Source: Phaseolus vulgaris (Eukaryota > Streptophyta > Magnoliopsida > Fabales > Fabaceae). From it: a DNA stretch of 64,000 bases. The stretch lies in the NCBI RefSeq assembly GCF_000499845.2, contig NC_023757.2:8780447-8844446 (forward strand), in the 5' to 3' direction. The position numbers were made by a program, and so were the translations under genes. A model generated the notes under the pieces. That model was not told where the DNA came from, did no database searches, and saw only the letters and a list, made by a program, of their open reading frames with translations. Of the stretch, positions 37,729 through 49,734 are shown in pieces (the first letter of the stretch is position 1; each line of letters begins with the position of its first letter).

Positions 37729-38101
37729 CACTACAAGAAAATTATTAAATAAAAAATAATTCTAGAGACAAAAAAAAATAGTTAGTTGTTATATTGATGA
37801 TTTTTAGATACTAACAAAATTATTGGTATTTAAATTAGTTAATATTATTGATAAATAGTTTTTAAATTGGTATATAATTAACTATCAAGGCTTTAGCTGC
37901 CAATTTTAGAATTTAAATAATTGGTAACTAAAACCTGATAGCTAATTAGATACCAATTTAAAAATTATTTATCAATAATAGAAACTAATTTAGATACCAA
38001 TAATTTTTTAATATCTAAAATAATTTTAATTTAATTAATATAACAACTAATTATTTTTTTATCTTTAAAAATGATTTTTATTTAATAATTATTTAGTAGT
38101 A
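37729..38101 (+). mobile_element. Palindromic MITE, CACTA-like ends
   Basis: Left end CACTACAAGAAAATTATT. The right end on the minus strand is TACTACTAAATAATTATT. The whole 373 bp folds on itself about 37910: gatagctaattagataccaa mirrors the left arm. Flanking triplets are tat and tag, so a 3-bp duplication is only approximate. No coding capacity. Confidence 0.75.
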
Positions 38102-38699
38102 TAGGTTGGAGAATGTTTTAAAAATTAAAACTCAAAAACTTGGACAAATCATCATTTTCGCTTCGAAAAATATATTCTTCTTTTTGTTAAGAACACACAT
38201 TATTCATCTGTTTTTTTTTTTTAATTATAATTGATACATATCGAAAAGTGGTGTATCAAATATATTTGAAAGGAGTAAAATGACTTCTATATGTTATAAA
38301 CATTAAACTTTATACTTGATGGATAAAAAAATCCGAAAGTCATAGAACTGCTTATGGATGGAGAAATCCGGAAGTCATACACGTCTCTATGGATGAAAAA
38401 ATCCAGAAGTCTATGGATGACAATATCCAGAACATATAAGTGTTATAGATAAAAGCAATGCATGATTTTTTTTAAATGCTCATAACTTAATATTCCAAAC
38501 CACTGTAAATAACAATACTAAAATCCACATTCAATAATATAGATAAGGTTCAAATACATCATCATGGATAAAAATATTACATAAAAAGGAATCCTAATAC
38601 ATTATCCTTAATACATGTTCAATCATTCCAACGTTAATATCTCCTAACATATACAACTCTATCATCAGTCGCTCATCTTGCTAACATAATGGTTGTTTG
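38102..38699. other. Spacer with short 'atccggaagt' repeats
   Basis: At 38330-38430 the phrase tggatgaaaaaatcc(g/a)gaagt recurs three to four times. Similar tatccggaa motifs occur at the other side of the PMD pseudogene (46250-46440), so these may be paired subterminal repeats of a larger element carrying it. Confidence 0.4.
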
Positions 38700-39345
38700 T
38701 ATGCCTTTCCAAACAGGGCTGCCCTCCACGACATCACCATGATTAAGTAATGGTTGCAATGTCTGTGTAATTCTACCACAAATACCCTACAAGCATGAAT
38801 GTCATAGTATTAGAAAAAGATAACACAAAGTAATACGTTAATAAAGTTACAAGCATACCAGAGCAGGATGTTCAGGATGTGCTCCGTGGCCATGTGCATC
38901 GGAGGGTACCAGTAGAGGACGCTCATCATCCTCCACATGAATCACATATGGATGTGATACAGATCTAAATCAAGACATGTACTCTTCAACGCAAGTGCCA
39001 GGATAAGGTGATCTAGCCACATCATTTATGACATAATCAACATAATGTAACCATCGACGGTCCATTTCATTTGTATCCGGATCACCATGTCTAAGTACAG
39101 ATGGGTTGCGAGGGATGATTTGTGTATATCCATACTGACGCAGAACATGTTCTGGCATGTGCAATTGTGTCCAATTTCCAAGCCTCAAATAATCAGAGAA
39201 TAAGGAAATTCACTCGAATGGACGTTCTTCCCTATGCTCGTCATATGGACAAAACCAAATCGAAGCTGGTGTCAATGTATCTAACTGCGATCGAGCAACA
39301 ACAATTGAAGTACCTTTTCCTGCATCATACATCATACATCATACA

Positions 39346-40039
39346 TGGCAAAAATTCATGAATTTCTTCTTGAATCATGTAAGAGATGGTGCGGAAACTA
39401 TGGATGTGTGTGTGCAAGACCCTCCTAAGAGTGATGTTGATCTTGAAGGTGCATGGTATGTATGAATATTGGTAGGTTCGGCCAGCCCAAGGAGAGGTGA
39501 AGGATGTGAAGTTTAGAGCCTAGAGTTCTAGGGAGAAGCAAAGCTTGGCACAAAATGGCAGCATAACTTTACTCACAATAAACTTGCAAATACAAGGTGT
39601 AGGCCTTCCTATTTATAAGCTAAATGGCCGTAGAAACTAAGCTAACTCCTAATGAAATGGAAGCCAAATGAAATGTAATTCACAAAGCACATGGTGCATG
39701 TGCTCATGACCGGCCAAGCAAGCTAGATTCTAGAATGTTCACCCATTTATGCTTTCTACACTACTCTAATTACTAAGGCACCCTTAATGGGCCTCCATGT
39801 AACAATTACAAGGTTTTCTCTTCCCAAAACCATAGCTTGACCCATATGTATGTGAAGCTAGACGGTCTAGGATTCCTCCTAGATGCTCCTTATGTAGTCG
39901 CTCCTCATCATGGCCTAGACGCTCCTCATCATAGGCTAGACGCTCATTTTGAGACTAGACGCTCCTCATCATGGCTAGACGATCTTAGTCTTGGAAGCTT
40001 GGCTTTCATAGTATGGTGAGCTTGGGCCCTCCTCCATCA
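39346..40039 (-). repeat. Element E 3' LTR
   Basis: 694 bp. Compared with the 5' LTR it has an extra segment of about 20 bp near 39625-39650 and one more ctagacgctc repeat near 39950, and it lacks the first three bases (TGA) on the plus-strand left side. Four to five copies of a 20-bp unit (agacgctcctcatcatggc) lie in U3. Confidence 0.9.
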
Positions 40040-40052
40040 TCCCCTCCCTCTT
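40040..40052 (-). promoter_or_regulatory. Element E polypurine tract
   Basis: Minus strand AAGAGGGAGGGGA directly precedes the 3' LTR start TGATGG. Confidence 0.8.
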
Positions 40053-41070
40053 AAAAAGGATTTGTCCTCAAATCCAAGGCTTTTGCTAAGGGGATGGTTG
40101 TGGCTGGATGGTGTCCATCATCTCCTCCTTCTTGAGAAGATCTATCCTCAGATTTGCATTCTTGATCTCGGATAGCAGCCTCTTGCTTCGTCAAGATGTG
40201 TCCTCCCGGATCAAATATCAATCTATGTGAATCTTGTTTTGGCCAACTTCTCACAATACCTCCCTTTTGAGGGTTGTAGGTGCCCTCTAATCCTCTTATG
40301 TTTTCTAAAATTTCCAAAAGTAGTTACTTTTCCCTTAGGCATAATCCCTTTAAGAAATGGTAACAACTTTAAAAAGGCAAGAGGACATTGGGCACATACA
40401 ACTTCAAATGGAGAAATATGAGTAATCTTGTGGACTACTCCATGGTATGCATGCTTATAAGGAAAAGGATTCTTATCCCAAGATTTGTGAGTGTCCTTCA
40501 TGATTTCGTGAAGCATAGAAGGAAGAGTTATGTTTTCAAATTTTGAAGCTCTATCATTTGAAAATAAATCATGGAGGCTTGTCACGTTTCAAATTTGTAC
40601 ATTTTGCAATGGTTGTCTCAATAAGACATGGCAAGTTGTTCTAGGCACTACTTCATACAAAAATTGGTAGGTGCTTATAGATAACTTGTCATTCTTTTGG
40701 GGATATCTTAACACATTTGAGAAATAGTCTTGATCTATGCAAGCTTCTTTTAAAGACTCTTCTTTTGTGCTTATGCTTGCAAGTGTTCCTTTACAATAGG
40801 AAAGGCTAGGTTGTTCAACAAGAAGCATGTTTGTAAAGGTATTTTCAATGTGCTTGACTTGTTGAATGACCTTGTGGGAAGGAACACTATTCTCCCAGGC
40901 CTTTTGTTTCCCAAATTTTTTCTCTTTTTCTATTTTTTCTTCATCCCTTTTGTGTTTCATTTGTATTTGGTCTTTTACCACTTGGGAATGTGGTAAAGGG
41001 CTAAGTACAAACTTTTTGTGCTTGTGGATGAAAGAAATCTCGTTAGTTAGACCATTATGCGAGGTTTTCT
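40053..41070 (-). pseudogene. Element E PR-RT linker and integrase scrap
   Basis: 40981-40589 is the Lys/Glu-rich linker usual between protease and RT in this lineage (QIQMKHKRDEEKIEKEKK). 40585-40223 holds the end of the integrase core (HEIMKDTHKSWD..AYHGVVHKITHISPFEVV). The RT, RNase H and catalytic integrase between them are deleted. The C-terminal part is out of frame. Confidence 0.75.
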
Positions 41071-41072
41071 TA

Positions 41073-42515
41073 TCAAATTGCCATAGGTACTACATCACAT
41101 AAAACATTGTCTTTGTAGTTACCTATAGAAAACTCGATTTCCACTTGTTTGTCTACACGTAGTTCTCCATCCTCATTGATCCATTGTAAATTGTACGGTT
41201 TTGGATGAGGAACTACTTGTAGTTTTAGTTTTTCAATCAATCTAGTGCTACAACAATTGCAGCATGATCCACCATCCACAATAAGAGAGCATATATTTTC
41301 TAAAACATTGCATCTAGTATGAAAAATGTTCTCTCGTTGTGTCTCAATGGATGCACTAGGTTGATTGTGGAGGATTCTTTGAATCATCAATAAGTCCCCC
41401 TCCAAAGGATTTATCCTCTCTCCTTCCCCCTTTTCTTGTGTACTAGGTTCATCCTCACCACTTGTGTACTCATCTTTTCCTTTTAAGAACAAAATCCTTT
41501 GGTTTGGACATTGTGCTTGCACATGTCCTCTTCCAAAACATTTAAAACACTTGGTGTCCCTAGCACGGATGTATGGGGTGGAGGCATATTTCACTAAGGG
41601 TTTGGTAGTTTCTTTGGGTTCGTCTCTAGGTGTACTACCCTCCCTTTTAAAGTCTTTTTTGGGATAAGAGTTGGAGTAAGAACCCACCCTTTGACTTGAA
41701 GTTTTGCGCAAATTTTGTTGTTCAACTTTAATGCAAAGTTGAACCAAATCATTCAAGTCTTGGTAGGGTAATAGTTCTACTCTATCCCTTATCTCAAGGT
41801 TGAGCCCACTTAGAAACCTAGATATGGTGGTGGTTTCTTCCTCTCTAATGGATGCTCTCATCATGTAGAGCTCCATTTTCTGCCTATACTCTTCCACACT
41901 CAAGTTCTTTTGTTGGAGTCTTTGGAGCTTGTCCATCAACTCCCTATGGTAGTAGGAAGGTATGTGGCGACGTCTTAGGGCTCCCCTAAGGTCATTCCAA
42001 TATTCTATGGGAGGCTCCCTATGAAGACGTCGGTCTCTCTCTAGAGAGGTCCACCAATACATGGCATTGCTTTGGAAACTAAGGGTTGCTAAGGGTACCT
42101 TCCTATCTTCACTCACCCCATGGCAAGCAAAGAGTTGCTCAACTTTCATCTCCCAATCTAGGTAGGTCTCTACATCTTCCTTGCCATAGAAATGGGGGAG
42201 GTCTACCCTTACTTCCCTTGGGCTCTCTTGCTCCCTTTGTCTAGTTCTTCTAGGGGGTGGTTGGTAATAGTCATTGATTCTAAGGCTTCCCTCCCCTAGA
42301 AACTCATTACTTTTAGAATGGGATGCATGAGTATGAGTTTTTTTTTATTTTTGGGATTTCTCTTCTTGGGCTTTAGCCAATTCATTAATTTTATTCTCAT
42401 TCTCCTATTGTCTAAAAGAAATCATTTGTACAGCTTGTGAAACTTCTTTTAAAAGAGATTTTATAGATTTGACTTCACTTTCAATAGACTTTGGAGAGTG
42501 AGGAGGAGAAGACAT
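41073..42515 (-). pseudogene. Element E gag-protease with two early stops
   Basis: ATG at 42515 (MSSPPHSPKSIESEVKSIKS). Two in-frame stops fall near 42400 and 42345. From 42149 the frame is open for 358 codons: Retrotrans_gag domain (LFACHGVSEDRKV..YWWTSLERDRR), Arg/Ser/Lys linker, CCHC knuckle CFKCFGRGHVQAQC near 41545, and a retropepsin site near 41265 where the usual Asp-Ser/Thr-Gly reads DGGS (CSLIVDGGSCC). The frame stops at 41073. The gag pattern suggests a chromovirus-like gypsy lineage, with modest confidence. Confidence 0.85.
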
Positions 42516-44376
42516 GGCTAAAGTTTTTGTGTATATAAGTGTTTTACCTTGAGGAAATTTAGGAAAGTCAAAGAAGGTAGTTTTCCAGGTAAGGGAGGTG
42601 AGTCACAAAGGACTACTTAAGTACCAAGCCTTTGCCTTAGCCAAAAACTATCCCTCAATGTCTTCACACAAAACTTCCTCTTAGTAAACTACTCAGAACA
42701 CAATTAAGTTGAGAAATCAAAACTTTTTTTTTTTCAATGCAAGAAAAACAATGTATGCTAACTAATTAACAAAGCTAGAAGGTTTTTTTTTAACAAAGCT
42801 TAAAACAACCACACATACAAAACGTTACTAATTAAGCAATATAGAAACAACTAAAAAAAACAATTAACAATTGCTAATTAAAGAGTTCTATACTAGTCGG
42901 CCCTAGGTGAGGCTTCTTGGACACTTGGAGCCCTTGAAGACACATTCACCGTCTAATACGTAATTAAGAAGTAATTAACACAAATTAAGTTGCAAGGAAA
43001 TTAAGAAAACTCCCTTTGTTGATCCTCTTTTTGCTAAATGCACTTCCTTGTTGTCTTTGCTTGTTGGCCCTCCAAGTGTTTGTAGTGTTTTTTCAAGAAA
43101 GCTTGTTTCGGCCTTGGCTTTGTTTCCCCTTAGAATGAAGGTTTTAATTCTCCAATTCCAGCACCTATCAAAAGACTAGACCTTACCCAAGTCAAGTTTC
43201 CATTCAATTAAGCACCAAAGGAGAAATAAATTCCAGCACCAAATTAGAGGTCAAAGAACAAAGGTAAGAAACAATTTAATTGAATAAAACAGTACCACCA
43301 AAAGGAGTTAGATTATGACAACTAGAAAGAGGTCCAAGAAATGTTAAGCAAGCAAATAAAAGGTACTCAATTAAAGGTAGGCACACAAAAAGAATTCCTA
43401 AGAATGGCACTAGAATTAGATTACAAAATAAAAAACAGCACCACTGGAAAAATTTGTTGTGGGCCAGAAACGTGTTTTTCCCCAATTTATGTTGAGCTGT
43501 GTTTTTAAGATATGATTCTGAAATTTGATATGCAAGATATTCAAGATCTTAGCTAAGATATGGCTTTGGAATCACTCAAAACGCATGCACCATTTTTTTT
43601 AATAAATTTTGCAATTTTGGTGTTCAGTTACGCCAGCTGTAGCGCCTCAGATTTGCACACTGATTTTAAAAGATTTATCATTTTTTTTTCTGTTGATTCT
43701 TTTGAACTAATTTTTTTTGTCCTTTCTATAACACTTCAAACTTGCATATTCCAGAGAATCAAAATTTTCCTATGAGTGAAAATATTTTTCTGGAACAAAA
43801 CAGCCAGCACAGAAAATGTGAAACAAGGGATTCTGGAAACTGGAAACAAAAAACAGCAAGATACCAAAATTTAAACACAATGGAATTTGTAAAATAGAAT
43901 TTGTGTAGATCTAAACACAAATAGGAACTCAAACTAAGATTAAAAAGGCACCAAAAGATCAAAGAACAGCAGATTCAAAGCAATTAAAGATACCCAAAAT
44001 CAAGAAACAATCAAGCCAAATAAAGGACTACTAAGAATTGTTGACATTGTGGATGAACATGACTTGACAAAACATATACGGATTCAAAAATTAAAGACTC
44101 AAAAGCATAATATGAACCAAATTAAAAGTGCAATAAAGACTCAAAAGCCTAAAAGAAAACAGCAACTCAAAGGTGTATGGAATCCTATCACAATTTGCAC
44201 AAGAATTGTTCAAGATCAATTGAACAAAGTGCTCCGGTTGGATCTTCCAAATAGCACACCAAAACAATTTAAAATGTAAAAAACAGCAAGACAATTATGG
44301 AAATAAGATGAACAACATGAAATAAAGAAGAACTAATAATGAAAAGACCAAAAGCAACTCATCTTGAAGAACCTAA
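42516..44376. other. Element E 5' untranslated region
   Basis: About 1.9 kb between the gag start and primer site with no open frame supported. A long leader like this occurs in several plant gypsy lineages. Contains poly-T and poly-A runs. Confidence 0.55.
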
Positions 44377-44389
44377 GCTCATGATACCA
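44377..44389 (-). promoter_or_regulatory. Element E primer-binding site (tRNA-Met type)
   Basis: Minus strand TGGTATCATGAGC lies two bases past the LTR end. Initiator tRNA-Met type with a one-base insertion. Confidence 0.75.
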
Positions 44390-44391
44390 AA

Positions 44392-45047
44392 TGATGGCAA
44401 AAATTCATGAAGTTCTTCTTGAATCATGTAAGAGATGGTGCGGAAGCTATGGATGTGTGTGTGCAAGACCCTCCTAAGAGTGATGTTGATCTTGAAGGTG
44501 CATGGTATGTATGAATATTGGTAGGTTCGGCCAGCCCAAGGAGAGGTGAAGGATGTGAAGTTTAGAGCCTAGAGTTCTAGGGAGAAGCAAAGTTTGGCAC
44601 AAAATGGCAACATAACTTTACTCACAATAAACTTGCAAATACAAGGTGTAGGCCTTCCTATTTATAAGCTAACTCCTAATGAAATGGAAGCCAAATGAAA
44701 TGTAATTCACAAAGCACATGGTACATGTGCTCATGACCGGCCAAGCAAGCTAGATTCTAGAATGTTCACCCATTTATGCTTTCTACACTACTCTAATTAC
44801 TAAGGCACCCTTAATGGGCCTCCATGTAACAATTACAAGGTCTTCTCTTCCCAAAACCGTAGCTTGACCCATATGTATGTGAAGCTAGACGGTGTAGGAT
44901 TCCTCCTAGATGCTCCTTATGTAGCTGCTCCTCATCATGGCCTAGACGCTCCTCATCATAGGCTAGACGCTCCTCATCATGGCTAGACGGTCTTAGTCTT
45001 GGAAGCTTGGCTTTCATAGTGTGGTGAGCTTGGGCCCTCCTCCATCA
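44392..45047 (-). repeat. Element E 5' LTR
   Basis: 656 bp with perfect 6-bp terminal inverted repeat TGATGG/CCATCA, next to the primer site. U3 holds the ctagacgctcctcatcat repeats. Confidence 0.9.
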
Positions 45048-46848
45048 GAAGTACCTTTTCCTGCATCATACATCATACATCCTACATCGAGGTTGGTCTT
45101 CAGAATACAGTGGTTGCATACATCTCATCCCTGTAGACGGGAAGTGCTCATAAATCCACCCCTGCAACAATGTTGCATAACCAGCTAGTTGCTTAGTGTT
45201 TGCATAACTACAATCTCCTAGTTTCTCATACATGTGAGTTAATGCAGCTCACACCCAAGAATATCCCCCTGTCAACCTCAAATCAACAAAAAATCCAAGA
45301 TAAAACACAATAACTGGTGGAGCATTCTTGTTGGCGAATATAGTGCAACCGACAAGGTGAAGTAAGTAAGCTCTGGCAGCCACAGTCCACTGCCTCCTTG
45401 AGCATGCGTCTTTGTACACATCTCTTAACCAACTCAGGCGCACATGAGCTCCCCGACAATATGTTGTTTCTTCATATGCATTTCCACGGTCAACACGGAG
45501 AGCTTGTACCAATAAATCAATCGTTGAATCTGCATCTAAGGTTTCATGTGTGTAAAATTGACCGACAATGGGTAAATGCAACAAATTTGACACATCATCA
45601 AGAGTGATGGTCATCTCCTCAACCGGTAAATGAAAGTTGTTAGTCTCTGCATGTCACCTCTCTACAAAACCACACAACAGTCCTTGGTCTAAAACCTCAT
45701 AATTAGCATGAAGCAGACCCCCTAAGCCACACATTTCTACAGCAGCCTCTATGCGCCCATGAGGTGCTCCTAACTTATTTATTTTCCTCAAATGTGAAAC
45801 GACCTTCAGCTTACCACGATCCTACAATAATCAACATATATCATCAATAAATACATACATAACAAATACAATAAACTAATTTTCATTACTTACCAAACCA
45901 TCCCATAACTGTCTGGCTACATGATGTTCATAATTAATTAGTAACGACTTATCCACTGGCCCTCCTGGATAGCCTTCATCATCAATTTCAAGTTCTCCTT
46001 CTTCAATATAATCTTCAAAGTGTTCATTTGGAACCGAAGTACTAGGACTTCCCCGTCTTCTTCTCACTGATGCAGTTGGTCGCACATGGTCCAAATTAGA
46101 ACTTCCTCCACCTCTAGTCCTCACCATCTTACTTTTCATAAAAATAACATTCAATCCAAAATTACAATGGAACACAGATAGTATAAAAGAACAAACCAAA
46201 AATAACATATTGCGAACTGCGCTAACTACCTAACACAAATAGGGATATTAATATCCGGAATTAATTCACACAACTTCCGGACGAAGCCATCCGCACAACA
46301 ATAACAAATACCAGATAAAAATATCCGCAAGTCAAATATGACTTCCGCACAAAAATATTCGGAAGCCACAAACTATCATTACGCATAAATTTATCCGGAA
46401 CACACAAACTATAATTTTGAATAAAATTATCCAGAAGCCACTTACCTTGTCTTCTCCAACGATGGTTTCTTCTCCGACGTTCGCTCTGAGGTTCCTCTCT
46501 GATCAAGGGCTCCTTCATAGGAAAAGTGTGAAGTCCTTGGTCGTGGAGGTTGCTGCTCTGCCGCCGAAATCGAATGGGACGAAGGTGGTTGACGGCAGCA
46601 CTGAGATTCACTACGAAAACGAAGATGAAGGTTGGTTGCAGATCACTCACTACGACTGCGGGTTGGGTGCATAGCTTTCATTGTGGTTGTGGGTTGGGTG
46701 CAGATCTCTCATTGCATTGGGTGCACATAACTCACTTAACCTAATGTCAAATTCATTAAGGGCAATTTAGTCTTTTTCTATTTACAATCGGGTGCCGGTT
46801 TGAAATGATCGGATGCAGGGAGAATCAGCCTCAAGTAGGAGACTACTA

Positions 46849-47223
46849 GGACTGTTTCTTCCTGCACCTCCACATGTTCTTCCTGCACCTCCATATGTTC
46901 TTATTTCACCTCTATAAATTTTCATATTTCCAAAAATATTCCTCTGTAATATTCCAAATTACGTAATTGAGAAGTTTTTTTTAAACTCAAAATTAGCTTC
47001 CGAATTACATAATCCAAAAGCATTTTTCAGATACATGATTAGTTTTCAGATTACATAATCCATAAGTTTTTTTTAACTTCCAAATTATCTAATCCAAAAG
47101 CCTTTTTCAAATACGTGTCCGAATTATATAATCCAAGTAGTAAAAAAAGATAAAAATGTACTTTCCGGTGTTTTATATGTGATATCAGGAGAACGTATGA
47201 AAATGAAAGTGCATGAAAAAAAC
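46849..47223 (+). mobile_element. MULE-type MITE, copy 1
   Basis: Left end ggactgtttcttcctgcacc. The right end on the minus strand is GTTTTTTTCATGCAC. The flanking 9-mers agactacta (46840-46848) and agtgtacta (47224-47232) match at 7 of 9. Same ends and almost the same length as the copy at 51693. Internal motifs (ttccgaattacataatccaa) are repeated in both orientations. Confidence 0.65.
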
Positions 47224-47232
47224 AGTGTACTA

Positions 47233-49734
47233 TTAATCCTAGTTCACAAACACCAAAACACGCAAGACCATTTTCTCTAAAAAAAATGAAGATTCAAACA
47301 AAAAATATAACAAGCAAAGTAACAAGAATACCCGGCAGTGTCTATTACAAGCAACAGCTGTCACATTTATCAAAATTGAACCAGAAACAGTTTTTGACAC
47401 ACCATTTTTGTCAAATAATTTCTCCTATTAATTTCCAAATTTACATTTAACATGGTTCTGATACTAAAAAAAATTATTATTTTATCCTAAAAATAATTAT
47501 AGAATAATTATTATTTTATCCTAAAAATAATTATAGAATAATTATTATTTTTTAAATGTAAAACAAACTTTATTCATAAAGATAGGGAACCAAACTTTTA
47601 TATATTCAGAAATTAAACACTGAGTCTGTCCATCAAGTCGTGTGCTGGTGGTGCAGCCTCGATTCATGTGCACTGTGCTGGCACTTCCTGAAACTGTTAC
47701 GTCAATCTTACATACTGTATCTGACTTTTTATGTAATTAAAAAACGTTGAACAATTTCCGTTGCATTTTAATATCACATATTTATTATTTTAAATTCATT
47801 GAAATTTTAACATTTAATAAACTAAAAATAAATGAAATATATTCTATTAATCTTTAGTACACAACAAATAGAAAATAACAGCATGCGATGATAAATATTA
47901 AAAAAATATACATAACATAAAATAGTTAAAATTAGTTTTAATAATTATTTATCATGATTAAATATATTTTACAAATTCACTTGAGCGTTGATAAATTTGT
48001 TTTTTTGTATATATGCTTTTTTTAATATCTTTTAATTATTATAATATTAATTAGTTATTAAAATGATATATCACTGTTCGTATGATCATAATTATTAACT
48101 GCTACTAAAACACTTTAAAGTTACTTAATATTCGATTTAATAATTTGAAAAATAATTATCTCTTATTTTTTTTTTACTTATATTGGGATAATTATTACAA
48201 TTATAGCTTATTTAAAATATATTTTGTCCATTAGATAGTTCCTCACATTATATTAGTTTTATTCATTATAAATGACGTCAATATACACTATTTGTACTTA
48301 CTACACTAAAATATGCATATTAAATCCATAATTCTTACCTCTACTATACATGATAACTTTTTCATTCCCAAAAGTATAGGATATACTTGAGAAACAACAT
48401 GTCTCCTTCTAAATAGGTTATGTCATTGTTTTTACGTGGTTTAAATACTCCATACAAATATTTGATTGTTTCAAACACAACTCATTTGCGCTCTTTCATT
48501 CGCACCACGTTACACACACAATATTTTCTCTTTTCCATTTGCATGTGATGAATAGTAGGAGATTGAATCATAATTCATTCAGTTTCGGAGATGAACACGT
48601 AGATAATTGATTATCTAATACAAGAAACATTGATTATACTGATTTTAGTTGCATAATCAATGATGAAGAGCTTTGTGTTTAGATGTATAATTGATTATTA
48701 ACTAATTTTTGAATCCATAATCAACTATAAAGAACTTGGTTTTAAGTGCATAATCGGTTATCAACTAATTTTGAATCCATAATCGATTATCAACTAATTT
48801 TGAACTCCTAATCAATAATTTTTTTTTAAGTACATAATCAATTATTACTTATTTTTCATCCCACAATCAATTTTGTTAGTTGTGAATTTTGTAATTGACT
48901 ATCTTTAACTTTGATTTGTTATGTTATTCCATTTTGTCACTAGATGGGCTGGTTTTTGTGGTTTGAAGTTGGTTGTGTTTATAATTATGTTTTAGTGTAT
49001 TATAATTATATTTATATGAATATGTTTTTGTGTATTATAATTAGTTATAATGGTAACCGTAATTATAACGATATCCGTAATCATAATCCTAAGCATAAAG
49101 TCTACAACCTAACCCTATCCCATAAAACATGGATTGCTAATTATTTTTCAAACATTTTTTACAATTTTCAATATTAAAATTTTATTTTAATGAAAAAAAA
49201 TATTTTTATGACTTCTTTCAACGATGTTAAATAACTTGTTTAGAAATAATTATTCAACAATAATAAAAATAATGCACAAATTTCTAATTAACTAAAATCT
49301 ACACGAATAATGCACAAATTTCTAATTCTTTAATCCATTTAGTGATTGAAGATTAAAAAATAAAGAAAATATTATACATTGAATAGAGGTGATAATTTGC
49401 TTTTATGTCGATAGTACATATGATATACTAAATAAATACTACTTTTAATAGTTAGTTTACATAAATACTTGAATATAATATTTTTTAAATGTAAAGAAAA
49501 TACTACAACAATTCGAGCACTTATTACCATATCTTTAAAACCTACCACCAGATTTTAAATTACTAAATCATGTTATACTTTTCCCCATGTTACATAATAT
49601 CTCATTGTTTTTTAAGTAAGTTGTTAGCTTCTTTGTTTTGTTGACTAAGTTGATAAGATAAATTTTGGTTGTTTTTTGGATTTGTTTTGATGATGTAACC
49701 ACAACATTGTGTTTATAACTTTCATCTTTAAGCC
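47233..49734. other. AT-rich spacer with short repeats
   Basis: No gene. A 34-bp direct duplication lies near 47475-47545 (attattattttatcctaaaa). Degenerate (cataatcaattat/caactaatttt) repeats lie at 48640-48880. Confidence 0.5.
48640..48880 (+). repeat. Degenerate tandem repeats around 'ataatc(g/a)attatcaac'
   Basis: The phrase tgaatccataatc(g/a)a(t/c)tat recurs four to six times at irregular 35-55 bp spacing. Each unit contains the near-palindrome ataatcgattat. Confidence 0.65.

Larger units (their letters stand above)
39346..45047 (-). mobile_element. Element E: Ty3/gypsy retrotransposon, RT deleted
   Basis: LTRs at 39346-40039 and 44392-45047 share near-identical sequence. The 5' LTR runs TGATGG..CCATCA. 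Sense is minus: PBS at 44389-44377, degraded gag-protease, a PR-RT linker, an integrase C-terminal scrap, PPT at 40052-40040. RT, RNase H and most of integrase are missing. Flanks are unusual: instead of 5 bp, about 39 bp (gaagtaccttttcctgcatc..) occur on both sides (39307-39345 and 45048-45086), and the left LTR lacks the terminal TGA. Confidence 0.92.
38700..46127 (-). pseudogene. Plant-mobile-domain (MAIN-like) gene, dead and split by element E
   Basis: Exon 1, 46127-45894, starts MVRTRGGGSSNLDH and ends at a GTAAGT donor. Exon 2 starts at 45821 after TTGTAG and reads as a PMD domain (PF10536 type): LLCGFVER then TGA where the family has Trp, then HLPVEEMTITLDDVSNLLHLP..GYSW, another TGA near 45250, and YANTKQLAGYATLLQGWIYEHFP. 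After element E the domain continues at 39306-38970 (TPASIWFCPYDEHREERPFE, a stop, GNWTQLHMPEHVLRQYGYTQ) and ends near 38800. PMD genes are scattered in plant transposons and as MAIN-like host genes in chromatin silencing. At least three in-frame stops plus the insertion make it non-functional. Confidence 0.8.
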
